Assembly (NCBI GenBank): GCA_016219185.1
Contig: JACRBZ010000076.1
Coordinates: 1-62,742 of the forward strand
Length of the DNA stretch: 62,742 nt
Reading direction: 5' to 3'
Source of the DNA: Deltaproteobacteria bacterium
Lineage (GTDB): Bacteria > Desulfobacterota > Desulfobacteria > Desulfobacterales > Desulfatirhabdiaceae
Shown: positions 37,511 through 45,838 of the stretch, piece after piece
How positions within the stretch are numbered: position 1 is the first letter of the stretch
Layout: every line of letters begins with the position of its first letter
Notes under the pieces: generated by a model
Databases searched by the model: none
Seen by the model: the letters and a program-made list of their open reading frames with translations, nothing else
What the model was told of the DNA's origin: nothing
Translations under genes and position numbers: made by a program

Positions 37511-38308
37511 ATGAAAATAAAAATTTGTATAGCCGGTGCTACCGGATGGGTGGGAAAGCCCCTTTGCATTGCCGTGTCCGGGGCGGATGATCTGGCGCTT
37601 GTCGGCGCTGTTTCCCGAACCCATAAAGGTCATCGACTCGAAGATGTCGCCGATGTTCCATCCCCGGCTCTGATCGTGAGCGGGTCCGTATCCGAGGCTC
37701 TGGAAACGCCCACGGATGTCATGGTCGACTACACACGGGCGGATGTGGTGAAATCCAATGTCATGACGGCAATTCACAAGGGGGTCCATGTTGTCATCGG
37801 ATCTTCGGGCCTGACGGAAGAAGATTTCGTTGAAATCAACCAGGCTGCGGTGGATAACCATGTCGGCGTCATTGCCGCCGGAAATTTTGCCATTACGGCC
37901 GTATTGTTGCAACAATTTGCCTGTACTGCGGCAAAATATCTTTCTCACTGGGAGATCATGGATTATGCTTCGGATACCAAAGCCGATGCTCCCAGCGGTA
38001 CGGCGCGGGAACTGGCTTTCCGGCTATCGGAGATTAGAAAACCGGAAAATTTTCTTTCGATCGATGATACCATCGGTCCCAGGGAAAGCAGGGGAGCGAC
38101 CCTGAACGGAAGCCAGATTCACTCCATTCGTCTTCCCGGTTATGTTCTCGGTGTGGAAACCATCTTTGGCGAAGCCGAAGAACGCCTGATCATCCGGCAT
38201 GACGCCGGCAGTGGAGCCGCGCCCTACATCACGGGGACCCTGCTGTCCATCCGAAAGGTGAGAGAACATATCGGGCTGATCAGAGGCCTGGATAAAGTAA
38301 TGAATTGA
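37511..38308 (+). CDS. DapB-like dihydrodipicolinate reductase homologue with altered active site
   Basis: A 265-residue Rossmann-fold protein. The N terminus (KICIAGATGWVGKPL) binds NAD(P)H, VVIGSSGLTEED matches the G-T-T-G loop, and K-A-D-A-P-S-G-T-A matches the substrate motif of DapB. However the block that in E. coli reads E-A-H-H-R-H-K-V-D is here D-Y-A-S-D-T-K-A-D: both catalytic histidines are replaced, while the lysine remains. A normal lysine-pathway role is thus doubtful. It stands directly before the 2-oxoacid oxidoreductase genes, so it may reduce a related imine or intermediate of that pathway. Confidence 0.75.
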   Translation: MKIKICIAGATGWVGKPLCIAVSGADDLALVGAVSRTHKGHRLEDVADVPSPALIVSGSVSEALETPTDVMVDYTRADVVKSNVMTAIHKGVHVVIGSSGLTEEDFVEINQAAVDNHVGVIAAGNFAITAVLLQQFACTAAKYLSHWEIMDYASDTKADAPSGTARELAFRLSEIRKPENFLSIDDTIGPRESRGATLNGSQIHSIRLPGYVLGVETIFGEAEERLIIRHDAGSGAAPYITGTLLSIRKVREHIGLIRGLDKVMN

Positions 38309-38415
38309 TGTATTGGGTCTGAAGGGATGAAGTGACAGGGCTTGAAGCCCATGACATCCACTCCGCCAGTCAACGCGAACCGATATTCGATATCGAACAA
38401 ATCATGGAGGATTGC

Positions 38416-38973
38416 ATGCAGGAGATTCGTTTCCACGGAAGAGGCGGTCAGGGGGCTGTCATCGGGTCGGAGGTGCTTGCTCACGCCTTTTTTATCGAGG
38501 GAAAATTCGTTCAGGCATTTCCCGCTTTTGGCGTGGAGCGCCGGGGAGCGCCGGTTACGGCTTTCTGCCGCATCGACGACCGGCATATCAACCTTCGCAA
38601 TCAGATCTACCGCCCGGATCATGTGGTGGTGCTGGATGCTTCCATGCTTGAGAACGTGAATGTGATCGATGGGTTGAAAAAAAACGGCAGTATTGTGATC
38701 AACACTTCACGCGAACCTGCCTTTTATAAGAAATATTTCGGAGACGATTATCGGCTTTTCGTGATTGATGCGGCTGCCATCGCTGTTTCGTATCGTCTCG
38801 GTTCCGCCGCCAACCCCATCGTTAACACGGCTATTTTGGGCGCCTTTGCAAAAGCCACGGGTCTGGTCGGAATCGGTGCCATCCTGCAGGCCATTGAAGA
38901 ATATGTTCCGGTTAAAAAAGCACTGAACCAGCAGGCGGCTCAGGCAGCTTATGATCAGGTGGCGGAAATTTGA
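38416..38973 (+). CDS. porC: 2-oxoacid:ferredoxin oxidoreductase, gamma subunit
   Basis: A 185-residue subunit with the characteristic start Q-E-I-R-F-H-G-R-G-G-Q-G-A-V and the V-E-R-R-G-A-P-V block. I use ATG 38416, five bases after GGAGG (38406-38410). The gamma subunit binds CoA or assists the thiamine diphosphate core. First of the four-gene set, followed by the flavoprotein fusion that carries the ferredoxin domains. Confidence 0.88.
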   Translation: MQEIRFHGRGGQGAVIGSEVLAHAFFIEGKFVQAFPAFGVERRGAPVTAFCRIDDRHINLRNQIYRPDHVVVLDASMLENVNVIDGLKKNGSIVINTSREPAFYKKYFGDDYRLFVIDAAAIAVSYRLGSAANPIVNTAILGAFAKATGLVGIGAILQAIEEYVPVKKALNQQAAQAAYDQVAEI

Positions 38974-39037
38974 CGGGTTTACGGAAAAAAGAGTTCTTTG
39001 TTCGGTATGGATCAGCCAGAGGAAAGGAAGCGAATTT

Positions 39038-40915
39038 ATGACGGCGAAAAAACGCAGTGAGAAGGCGATAAAATACGAGTTCAAGTCGTATCGCGACATC
39101 ACCCCGATGCATGTTTCCCTGGGAAACATGCTTTACAATAAGACCGGAAGCTGGCGTTTCATCAAGCCCATTTATGAAGACAAGATTCCGGCATGTCAGA
39201 ACGCCTGCCCGGCGGGGAACGACATCGAAGGCTGGGTCAAGCTGCTCCAAAACAAGGAATTTGAAAAAGCCTACTGGCACCTCAAGCGGGAAGAGCCGTT
39301 TCCGGCGATCCTGGGCCGGGTTTGTTTTAAATTCTGTGAGGATGCCTGCAACCGGAAGCCTCTGGATGATTGCATCCGTATCCAGGAACTGGAGCGATTT
39401 CTCGGGGATCGATTTTCTCCCGCAACCCCCCACCCAGACCTGCCCGCTGACAACCCGATTCACCGATCCACCGATTCACCGATTCACCCGGATCTGCCCT
39501 GTGACAACACCGGCCAGCCTCTTAATAAAGGCCGTCTGGCCATTGTCGGGTCCGGCCCCTCGGCCATGTCCGCTGCCTATTTTGCCAGACTCCTCGGATT
39601 CGGGGTAACGATATTTGACAAGGAAGCGCTTCTGGGCGGCATGCTGCGGCTGGGTATCCCCGGTTATCGCCTCCCCAGGCAGGTCGTTGCCGCTGAATTT
39701 GAAGGACTTTCCAGGATGGGCGTTGAACTGCGGCCGAATACGGAAATCGGCAAGGATATCCCGCTGGAAACCCTCGCCCGAACCTTCGACTATGTGTTTC
39801 TGGCCACCGGCGCGCACCGGAGCATTCCCATGGAACTGACGGAAAACATCTCCTGCTGTCAGATCATGAGCGCCCTGACTCTTTTGAAGCAGGTGGCCCG
39901 GGGCGAAAATATCGCGCTGGGTAAGCGGGTCGTTGTGATCGGCGGCGGCAATACCGCCATTGATGCGGCGCGAACAGCCGTTCGCCTGGGCTGCCAGGCA
40001 ACGGTCATTTACCGAAGATCTTTAACGGAAATGCCGGCGCATCCGGATGAAGTCCGGGAGGCCCAGGAAGAAGGCGTTTCTTTTCGTTTTCTGGCAGTTC
40101 CCGAAGATATCATGCTTCATGCCGACACAACGATTGAAAAGCTCGTTTGCTGTGAAATGGAACTGGGCCCCGCCGATGAAAGCGGACGCTGCCGGCCCGT
40201 CCGTAAGGAAGGCGTGACATTTGACATACCGGCGGATACCATCCTGATGGCCATCGGGGAAAAACCGGATTTCGATTATCTGGGCCGGCACATCCCCGCA
40301 ACCGATACCCTGATTTGTACCCGGGAGGATTTATCCGTTCCAACCGATCATCTTCAAGGGGCGAAGGTGTTTGCGGGCGGCGATATGATCGATATTCCGC
40401 ATACGGTTGTCCATGCCGTTGCTTCCGGTAAAAGAGCCGCCATCGCCATGGACTGTGACCGGCGAGGCCTCCCGTTTTCCGATGTCCTGAACCGGATCCG
40501 TGTTGGAACCGGCACTGCCGTCAGTTTTTCCAAATACATGAATTGGGCGCCGGTGAATCCCGTGCAACGGAATGACCGGAAAGTGGTGGATTCGTCAAAA
40601 ATCGTTTACGATTATTTCATCAAAACACCGGGATGCGAGAAAACCATTCAACCCGCCGATCTGCGTAAAGAATCTTTTGAACCCTATCACGTAACCCTTT
40701 CCGAAGCGGAAGCGATTCATGAAACAGCGCGCTGCCTGCACTGCGGCCGCTGTACGGAATGCGATAACTGCTTGATTTTCTGCCCGGATGTGTCGATTCT
40801 GGATCAAACCCGTGAAACATTCGGGTACGCCATCGACTATGACTATTGCAAAGGATGCGGCATCTGTTTTACGGAATGCCCGCGGCATGCCATGACCATG
40901 GTCGCCGAAGGCTGA
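39038..40915 (+). CDS. GltD-type NAD(P)H oxidoreductase fused to 2x[4Fe-4S] ferredoxin
   Basis: A 625-residue flavoprotein. Residues 50-105 hold the N-terminal cysteines (A-C-Q-N-A-C-P-A-G and C-F-K-F-C-E-D-A-C) of the GltD/DPD Fe-S domain. FAD binding starts with A-I-V-G-S-G-P-S at 168-175; NAD(P)H binding is VVVIGGGNTAIDAART. The C terminus (about 560-625) has two ferredoxin motifs, CLHCGRCTECDNC...CP and CKGCGICFTECP, equivalent to the delta subunit PorD. So it likely links ferredoxin-level electrons of the oxidoreductase to NAD(P). Residues 127-163 are a Pro/Asp-rich linker coded partly by an 8-bp tandem repeat. Confidence 0.87.
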   Translation: MTAKKRSEKAIKYEFKSYRDITPMHVSLGNMLYNKTGSWRFIKPIYEDKIPACQNACPAGNDIEGWVKLLQNKEFEKAYWHLKREEPFPAILGRVCFKFCEDACNRKPLDDCIRIQELERFLGDRFSPATPHPDLPADNPIHRSTDSPIHPDLPCDNTGQPLNKGRLAIVGSGPSAMSAAYFARLLGFGVTIFDKEALLGGMLRLGIPGYRLPRQVVAAEFEGLSRMGVELRPNTEIGKDIPLETLARTFDYVFLATGAHRSIPMELTENISCCQIMSALTLLKQVARGENIALGKRVVVIGGGNTAIDAARTAVRLGCQATVIYRRSLTEMPAHPDEVREAQEEGVSFRFLAVPEDIMLHADTTIEKLVCCEMELGPADESGRCRPVRKEGVTFDIPADTILMAIGEKPDFDYLGRHIPATDTLICTREDLSVPTDHLQGAKVFAGGDMIDIPHTVVHAVASGKRAAIAMDCDRRGLPFSDVLNRIRVGTGTAVSFSKYMNWAPVNPVQRNDRKVVDSSKIVYDYFIKTPGCEKTIQPADLRKESFEPYHVTLSEAEAIHETARCLHCGRCTECDNCLIFCPDVSILDQTRETFGYAIDYDYCKGCGICFTECPRHAMTMVAEG

Positions 40916-40931
40916 AAAAAGTCAAAATTAA

Positions 40932-41056
40932 GATGGCAAAGTAAAAAGTTCAAGATCAAGGCGAGCAAATCCCGAGGAGTGAGGCGTACGGTTGAGTACG
41001 CCGCAATGACGAGGGATGAAGCTCAACGCAGATATTGGACTTTTTACGAAGCCATC
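40932..41056. repeat. Dispersed MITE-like repeat, full 125-bp copy
   Basis: The left end GATGGCAAAGTAAAAAGTTC and the reverse complement of the right end (GATGGCTTCGTAAAAAGTCC) form imperfect terminal inverted repeats. Inside are AAGGCGAGCAAATCC and a perfect hairpin GGCGTAC/GTACGCC (40983-40989, 40996-41002), then CCGCAATGACGAGGGATGAAG. The element is non-coding and ends three bases before the ribosome site of porA. Copies with one end each lie at 37230 and 58214. Confidence 0.75.
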
Positions 41057-41069
41057 CGTGGAGGTATCA

Positions 41070-42224
41070 TTGAAAAAGGCTATCAAAGGAAATCATGCGG
41101 TGTCTCATGGCGTGAGGCTGAGCAAGGTAGGCGTCATATCAGCCTATCCCATCACCCCGCAGACGACGATCGTGGAAGAATTGTCCGAGATGTGCGCCAG
41201 CGGAGATCTGGATGCGCGGTTTATCAAGGTTGAAAGCGAGCATTCGGCAATGGCGGCCCTGATCGGCGCCGCCACCACGGGGGTTCGCACCTTTACGGCG
41301 TCAAGCGGCAACGGCCTGCTCCTGATGCACGAGGTGCTGCACTGGACCGCGGGCGCCCGCCTGCCCATTGTCATGGCCAACGTCAACAGGGCCGTCAGCG
41401 GCGTATGGAACATCTGGGCCGAGCAGACCGATTCCCTGGCGCAGCGGGACACGGGCTGGATCCAGATTTACTGCGAATCCAGCCAGGAGCTTCTGGATGG
41501 CGTCATCATGGCCTACAAACTGGCCGAGAAGGTGATGCTCCCGGTGATGATTGTCTATGACGCTTTTTTCCTGAGCCATACCACGGAAATTGTCGACATT
41601 CCCGATGAAGATACCGTGGACTGGTTCATTCCGCCTTATGTTCCGCCGGTTAGCCTGAATTTTGATGATCCCAGGATGTTCGGGGGTTTTTTTGCCACGG
41701 ATTATTTTTATGAACACCGCTATACCCTGCAGCAGGCCTCTCAAGAAGCCTTGCGTTGCTATCCTGAGGTTTGCCGGGAATTTCAACGCATTTTCGGCCG
41801 GGAATATGATCTGGTTGAAACCTATCGCACGGAAGAAGCAAGAGTCATTCTGGTCACTGCCGGCGCGATAACCTCGGTGTCCCGAATCGCCATCGATAAA
41901 TTGCGGGACAGGGGTGAAAGCGTCGGCCTGATGAAGCTGCGCATGTTCAGGCCCGTTCCCGTCGATTGCTGGCGGGAGGTTCTGGGAAAGGCCGAAAAGG
42001 TTGTGGTCATCGATCGCAATATGTCCGTTGGATTGGGAGGCGTATTCGCCAGCGAGATCCGGTCCGCACTTTACGCCTTGGCTCAGCGGCCCCCGATTTA
42101 TTCCGTGGTCGCCGGCCTGGGCGGGCGCGATGTCACCCCGGAGGATGTGGAAGGGATTCTCAACCATGTGCTTACCCAAGACAAACCATCCGATGAGCCC
42201 TTGTTCTGGGGCTTAAAAGAATAG
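41070..42224 (+). CDS. porA: 2-oxoacid:ferredoxin oxidoreductase, alpha subunit
   Basis: A 384-residue subunit. The PorA core is clear: VGVISAYPITPQTTIVEEL, FIKVESEHSAMAALIGA, ARLPIVMANVNRAVSG and R-D-T-G-W-I-Q. I take TTG 41070 as start because GGAGGT stands four bases before it (41060-41065); the longer frame from ATG 41016 begins inside the 125-bp dispersed repeat. Together with PorB and PorC it should decarboxylate a 2-oxoacid to the acyl-CoA, or run in reverse. The substrate (pyruvate, branched-chain or aromatic 2-oxoacid) cannot be told. Confidence 0.88.
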   Translation: MKKAIKGNHAVSHGVRLSKVGVISAYPITPQTTIVEELSEMCASGDLDARFIKVESEHSAMAALIGAATTGVRTFTASSGNGLLLMHEVLHWTAGARLPIVMANVNRAVSGVWNIWAEQTDSLAQRDTGWIQIYCESSQELLDGVIMAYKLAEKVMLPVMIVYDAFFLSHTTEIVDIPDEDTVDWFIPPYVPPVSLNFDDPRMFGGFFATDYFYEHRYTLQQASQEALRCYPEVCREFQRIFGREYDLVETYRTEEARVILVTAGAITSVSRIAIDKLRDRGESVGLMKLRMFRPVPVDCWREVLGKAEKVVVIDRNMSVGLGGVFASEIRSALYALAQRPPIYSVVAGLGGRDVTPEDVEGILNHVLTQDKPSDEPLFWGLKE

Positions 42225-42233
42225 AGGGCTATT

Positions 42234-43181
42234 ATGCAAAAAATATTTGATATTCCCCGGCACCTGTTGGTCGAAGAGGAACTGATGCAGCCGGGAATGA
42301 CCTCGTGTCAAGGCTGCGCGGCACCCATATCCATGAAGATCGCTTTAAAAGCCCTGGGGGAGCGAACGGTTGTCGTGATTCCGGCCTGCTGTTTCGCCGT
42401 GTTTGTCGGGGGTTATCCGTATTCCAGCCTCAAGGTTCCGATCATTCACTGTCCCTTTGAAACTTCCGCGGTTGTTGCTTCGGGAGCTGCCGCGGCCCTG
42501 GATGTCCGGGGAGAAAAAGACGTGGTGGTGATGGTATGGGCAGGGGATGGCGGCACGTTCGACATCGGCTTGCAGGCTCTTTCCGGAGCCGCGGAACGTA
42601 ACGAGAATATCCTTTTTGTCTGCTACGACAACGAGGCATATATGAATACCGGCATTCAGCGTTCCAGCGCAACCCCGATGGGTGCATGGACTACGACCAC
42701 GCCCGCCGGGTCCATCAAGGAAGAATCCAAAAAGGATATCGAGCAGATCATGCTGGCCCATCACATATCCTATATGGCCACCGCGTCGGTGGCCTATCCG
42801 GATGACCTGTACCGGAAATTCAAAAAAGCGCGCCAGATCACCGGCATGAAGTTCATTCATCTGTTGTCCGCCTGCCCGCCCGGATGGCGCATCGATCCCG
42901 CCAACACGATTCAGGTCATGCGCATGGCAACCCAGTCCAATGTATTTCCCATCTATGAAGTGAGAAAATGGCGGTTTTCAAAGGACAGCGAGCGCTTTGA
43001 AGAGGATTGGGAATACACCATCAATGTATTTCCCGAAAGAAAAATCCCCGTTGAAACATATCTAAAATCACAGGGGCGATTCGGACTGATAACCGATGAG
43101 ATGATCGATGACACACAGAAAAGGGTCGACCGGAAATGGCATGAGCTGGTTCAAAAGCAGGATAAGCGTATTTCTCCGTAA
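42234..43181 (+). CDS. porB: 2-oxoacid:ferredoxin oxidoreductase, beta subunit (thiamine diphosphate)
   Basis: A 315-residue subunit. The [4Fe-4S] ligands begin with T-S-C-Q-G-C-A-A-P; the thiamine diphosphate/Mg motif is V-W-A-G-D-G-G-T-F-D-I-G with N-E-A-Y-M-N-T-G further on, as in PorB. Ends with a tail carrying V-R-K-W-R-F. Ten bases after porA. Same operon as PorC and the flavoprotein fusion. Confidence 0.9.
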   Translation: MQKIFDIPRHLLVEEELMQPGMTSCQGCAAPISMKIALKALGERTVVVIPACCFAVFVGGYPYSSLKVPIIHCPFETSAVVASGAAAALDVRGEKDVVVMVWAGDGGTFDIGLQALSGAAERNENILFVCYDNEAYMNTGIQRSSATPMGAWTTTTPAGSIKEESKKDIEQIMLAHHISYMATASVAYPDDLYRKFKKARQITGMKFIHLLSACPPGWRIDPANTIQVMRMATQSNVFPIYEVRKWRFSKDSERFEEDWEYTINVFPERKIPVETYLKSQGRFGLITDEMIDDTQKRVDRKWHELVQKQDKRISP

Positions 43182-43269
43182 ACGGTTATGACATAACGTT
43201 CCGACTGCCTCGGGATGGAAAAAATGTCAAAGCTCCCTGAAATCCATTAAGAGTCCGGAGGATGAACAC

Positions 43270-43761
43270 ATGAAAAGAAAAGAATTTTCATTTTTTCTGA
43301 AGAATGTTCCCGGTGAACTCGGCCGGCTGACTTCGCTGCTGAAAAAAGAGAATATCCGTATCGAAGCCATGACGATCCAGGATGCTTCCGCTTATGTGAA
43401 GGCGCTCTATAATGCCAGGGGCAAGTCCTTGAAACGGATTGCCTCCACAGCCAGCTACGAATCCATGCTTCGGGACTCCAATGAATTCGCACTGGTTCGC
43501 CTGCTGGTGGATCAGACCGAAAAGGCTGCCGAACTGCTGGCGCAAAACGACTATTTTTTTGAGATCACGCCGGTCATTGCATTGTATCTGGACGGACGAT
43601 CGGGAGCCATGACGGGTGATCTGTCTGAAATCGCATCCAGGTTGGGTGAGGAGGGGGTCAACATCAACACCATATACGGTTCGATTCCCGGACCCGATGA
43701 AAGGTGCCTCTTTGTCTTCAGCCCGGAAGATATCGACCGGGCAGCCAAATGTTTTGAATAG
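43270..43761 (+). CDS. Tandem ACT-domain protein
   Basis: A 163-residue protein with two ACT domains: the first starts F-S-F-F-L-K-N-V-P-G-E-L-G-R-L-T-S-L-L, the second about residue 95 with the G-V-N-I-N-T-I-Y-G-S block. Such small proteins bind amino acids and often serve as sensors near amino-acid or phenylacetate-type gene clusters. Its location directly after PorB, and the nearby liv transporter, support an amino-acid link. Preceded by GGAGG ten bases upstream of ATG. Confidence 0.85.
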   Translation: MKRKEFSFFLKNVPGELGRLTSLLKKENIRIEAMTIQDASAYVKALYNARGKSLKRIASTASYESMLRDSNEFALVRLLVDQTEKAAELLAQNDYFFEITPVIALYLDGRSGAMTGDLSEIASRLGEEGVNINTIYGSIPGPDERCLFVFSPEDIDRAAKCFE

Positions 43762-43921
43762 GCAATCCCCCATTCTTTCTCCTTGTATAAATTGCACTCG
43801 GAATTTGTACTCCGTCGGAGCTTTAATTCGGTTTCCTTTGCAGCCTTTCGCGCAATAACATTGCGACAATACATCTTCTAAAATGTACAGTTTAAATGTA
43901 CATAAAATGCGGAGGATTCCC

Positions 43922-44137
43922 ATGATTCAAGTAAATGTCACGGAACTACGAAACCATCTCCCCATCTATTTGGACAAGGTAAAAGCGGGCGAAGAGGTGG
44001 CGGTGACATCACGGGGTAAGATCATCGCTCGGTTGGTTCCGGAAGTGGATGAAAGCAGCGCGGCGCGCCTGCGTCTGGAGGCGTGCAGAAAAGATAGCTG
44101 GGTGGGAGGTGTGGTCGTGCCAACGGGTGAGGTCTGA
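43922..44137 (+). CDS. Phd/YefM-family antitoxin
   Basis: A 71-residue protein: M-I-Q-V-N-V-T-E-L-R-N-H-L-P-I-Y-L-D-K-V then V-A-V-T-S-R-G-K-I-I-A-R-L-V-P, the Phd/YefM fold. Start 43922 follows GGAGG; Met codons at 43883 and 43907 are alternatives. The partner PIN-domain gene starts 10 bases downstream but is cut short, so the antitoxin is probably an evolutionary leftover. Confidence 0.85.
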   Translation: MIQVNVTELRNHLPIYLDKVKAGEEVAVTSRGKIIARLVPEVDESSAARLRLEACRKDSWVGGVVVPTGEV

Positions 44138-44147
44138 GAGGCGGAAC

Positions 44148-44291
44148 ATGATACTCCTTGACACCTGCGTTATGATTTTCGACGCACTGGTTCCGGAACA
44201 ACTCAGTAAAAAGGCACTGACGGAACTGGAGAAAGGGAGACAGTCAAACTCTCTTGCATGCAGCGATATTTCACTCTGGGAAATCGCCTGA
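44148..44291 (+). pseudogene. Truncated VapC-type PIN-domain toxin
   Basis: 47 codons from ATG 44148 encode the start of a PIN ribonuclease: M-I-L-L-D-T-C-V-M-I-F-D with the first catalytic Asp, and S-D-I-S-L-W-E-I-A with the conserved Glu. Then TGA and a second stop follow. Intact relatives are about 130 residues with further acidic residues, which I do not find in any frame downstream. So about two thirds are deleted. Confidence 0.75.
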
Positions 44292-44313
44292 TAGGCCACT
44301 TATCATGCCGATT

Positions 44314-44959
44314 TCAACCGCTTCTCTTTGTACTAGAAATGCGGTATTTTTGAAGCCGACTCTGAGGTTTTTCGGGAATCGTGTATTCCACCACTCCGGA
44401 ATCCATCAGTTGATTCAATGCCCGTCTTACTGCTCTGGTAATTGATTTATGCCCTATAATTGCTGCAATTTCTGATCTGGAAAGGGAATTTTGATGAAGT
44501 GCGTTTAAGATTCGATCTTGAACCGACTCTGACCCCGACTTGCCTTTATAGCTCTTTGCAACGGTGCCGGAGTCACCTTGAAGGAAGGGCAGGTTGATCA
44601 ACGCAACCGAAAACTGGGGATGTGCAGTGAGACGAACCAGAAAAAAGGATCGATTCGGGTCGGTCTCAAAGATAGGCGGTGGTGATCCGTTCGCATGCAT
44701 GGCCCGGAGAATCTTAGGAATACCGGTAGATCGTCCTTCGGTTAAACCAAGTTCTTTAAGGAATTCCCCGATACGCCTGTTGCGGTAACGACGGGTAACC
44801 GCCTGTCCGGCACGAAACTGATCGAGACCAATGGAACGGTCGAGACCGGGAAAACTGAGCACGGAAAGTTCATTGGGCGTGATCTTTTTTAAATTCCAGC
44901 CGTTCCCATTCCACGGAACGGCCGTGAAGAAGATCGTCTATGTTGATCGGTAATGGCAT
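44314..44959 (-). pseudogene. AlbA_2-domain ATP-binding protein (RecG-like), internal deletion
   Basis: From ATG 44959, behind GGGAG, the first 25 codons (MPLPINIDDLLHGRSVEWER, L-E-F-K-K) are the classical start of AlbA_2 / Schlafen-like ATP-binding proteins. Directly afterwards, in a shifted frame, sequence jumps to their C-terminal part: R-Y-R-N-R-R-I-G-E-F-L-K-E-L-G-L-T-E-G-R-S-T-G-I and a winged-helix tail (182 residues if started at 44862). The AlbA_2 core and most of the ATPase region, some 250 residues, are missing. The ordinary gene caller would report 44314-44862 as a small protein; I see it as the remnant of a deletion. Confidence 0.8.
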
Positions 44960-45041
44960 GATCACTCTCCCGTATCAGCGGCCTTCCGGCAATAGAATAT
45001 AGACTCGGACAATAACCTGCAGGAGTAGATCAAAGTTCTAC

Positions 45042-45767
45042 TCACCACAACCTCTCGGCATGGGATTTCGGCAAGCCCGCATCCAGGATTTTTCGGTACA
45101 CCGCGGCAATGTCATAGGGAACGAAACGGACTTCAAGGGAATGCGCCAGCGTGTCCGCGATGACATATTTCGCGGCATTGTTACCGTCTCTGGGTTGCCC
45201 CACGCTGCCCGCGTTGACGATGTACTTGTCCTGAGCGTTCAGAGGAATGATTCCCTGACGCAGGGGGTTTTTGACAACAGAGTGGCCGTCAAAACGGATC
45301 AGTTTCAGATTATGGGTGTGACCGACAAAAATGATTCTTTCAGCGCTTTTCTGAAAGATTTTTATCAGGCTGCTTTCGGACAACTGATACAGATAGATGA
45401 AAGGGGAATTCGGCGGGCATCCGTGAACAAACTGGAATCCTTCGATAATTCGAGAGCTCGGCAGGCCGTGAATGTATAAAAGTGTTTCGCTGGATAGCAG
45501 GGCCTTAGTCTTTTGAATCGATTCCCGTGCTTGCGGATTGAACCACTCTTGAAGCTGAGGCTTTACCACGGCCATTTCATGATTGCCCATCACGCAGGGA
45601 ATGGCGCGCTCACAGATCAGCCGTATTGTTTCTTCGGGCTCAGGCCCGTAGCCGATCATATCTCCCAGGCAGATCACCTGATCCACCCGGAAACGGTCCA
45701 TATCCCGAAGGACTTCCCGGAAAGCATCCAGATTCCCATGAATATCCGAAAGCACGGCTATCCTCAT
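45042..45767 (-). CDS. Calcineurin-like metallophosphoesterase
   Basis: A 241-residue protein with all metal-binding motifs of the YfcE-like group: R-I-A-V-L-S-D-I-H-G-N, I-C-L-G-D-M-I-G-Y-G-P, V-M-G-N-H-E and V-G-H-T-H. Substrate unknown; usually a phosphodiesterase or phosphatase. A second, only distantly similar one lies at 47721. Confidence 0.9.
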   Translation of the reverse strand: MRIAVLSDIHGNLDAFREVLRDMDRFRVDQVICLGDMIGYGPEPEETIRLICERAIPCVMGNHEMAVVKPQLQEWFNPQARESIQKTKALLSSETLLYIHGLPSSRIIEGFQFVHGCPPNSPFIYLYQLSESSLIKIFQKSAERIIFVGHTHNLKLIRFDGHSVVKNPLRQGIIPLNAQDKYIVNAGSVGQPRDGNNAAKYVIADTLAHSLEVRFVPYDIAAVYRKILDAGLPKSHAERLW

Positions 45768-45838
45768 ATAAAAATCACCCTGCTTTTTTCAGCGCGGCCC
45801 GCAAAGCTTGAAAGTCGGTCCGGATTCAGTCTCCAGTA

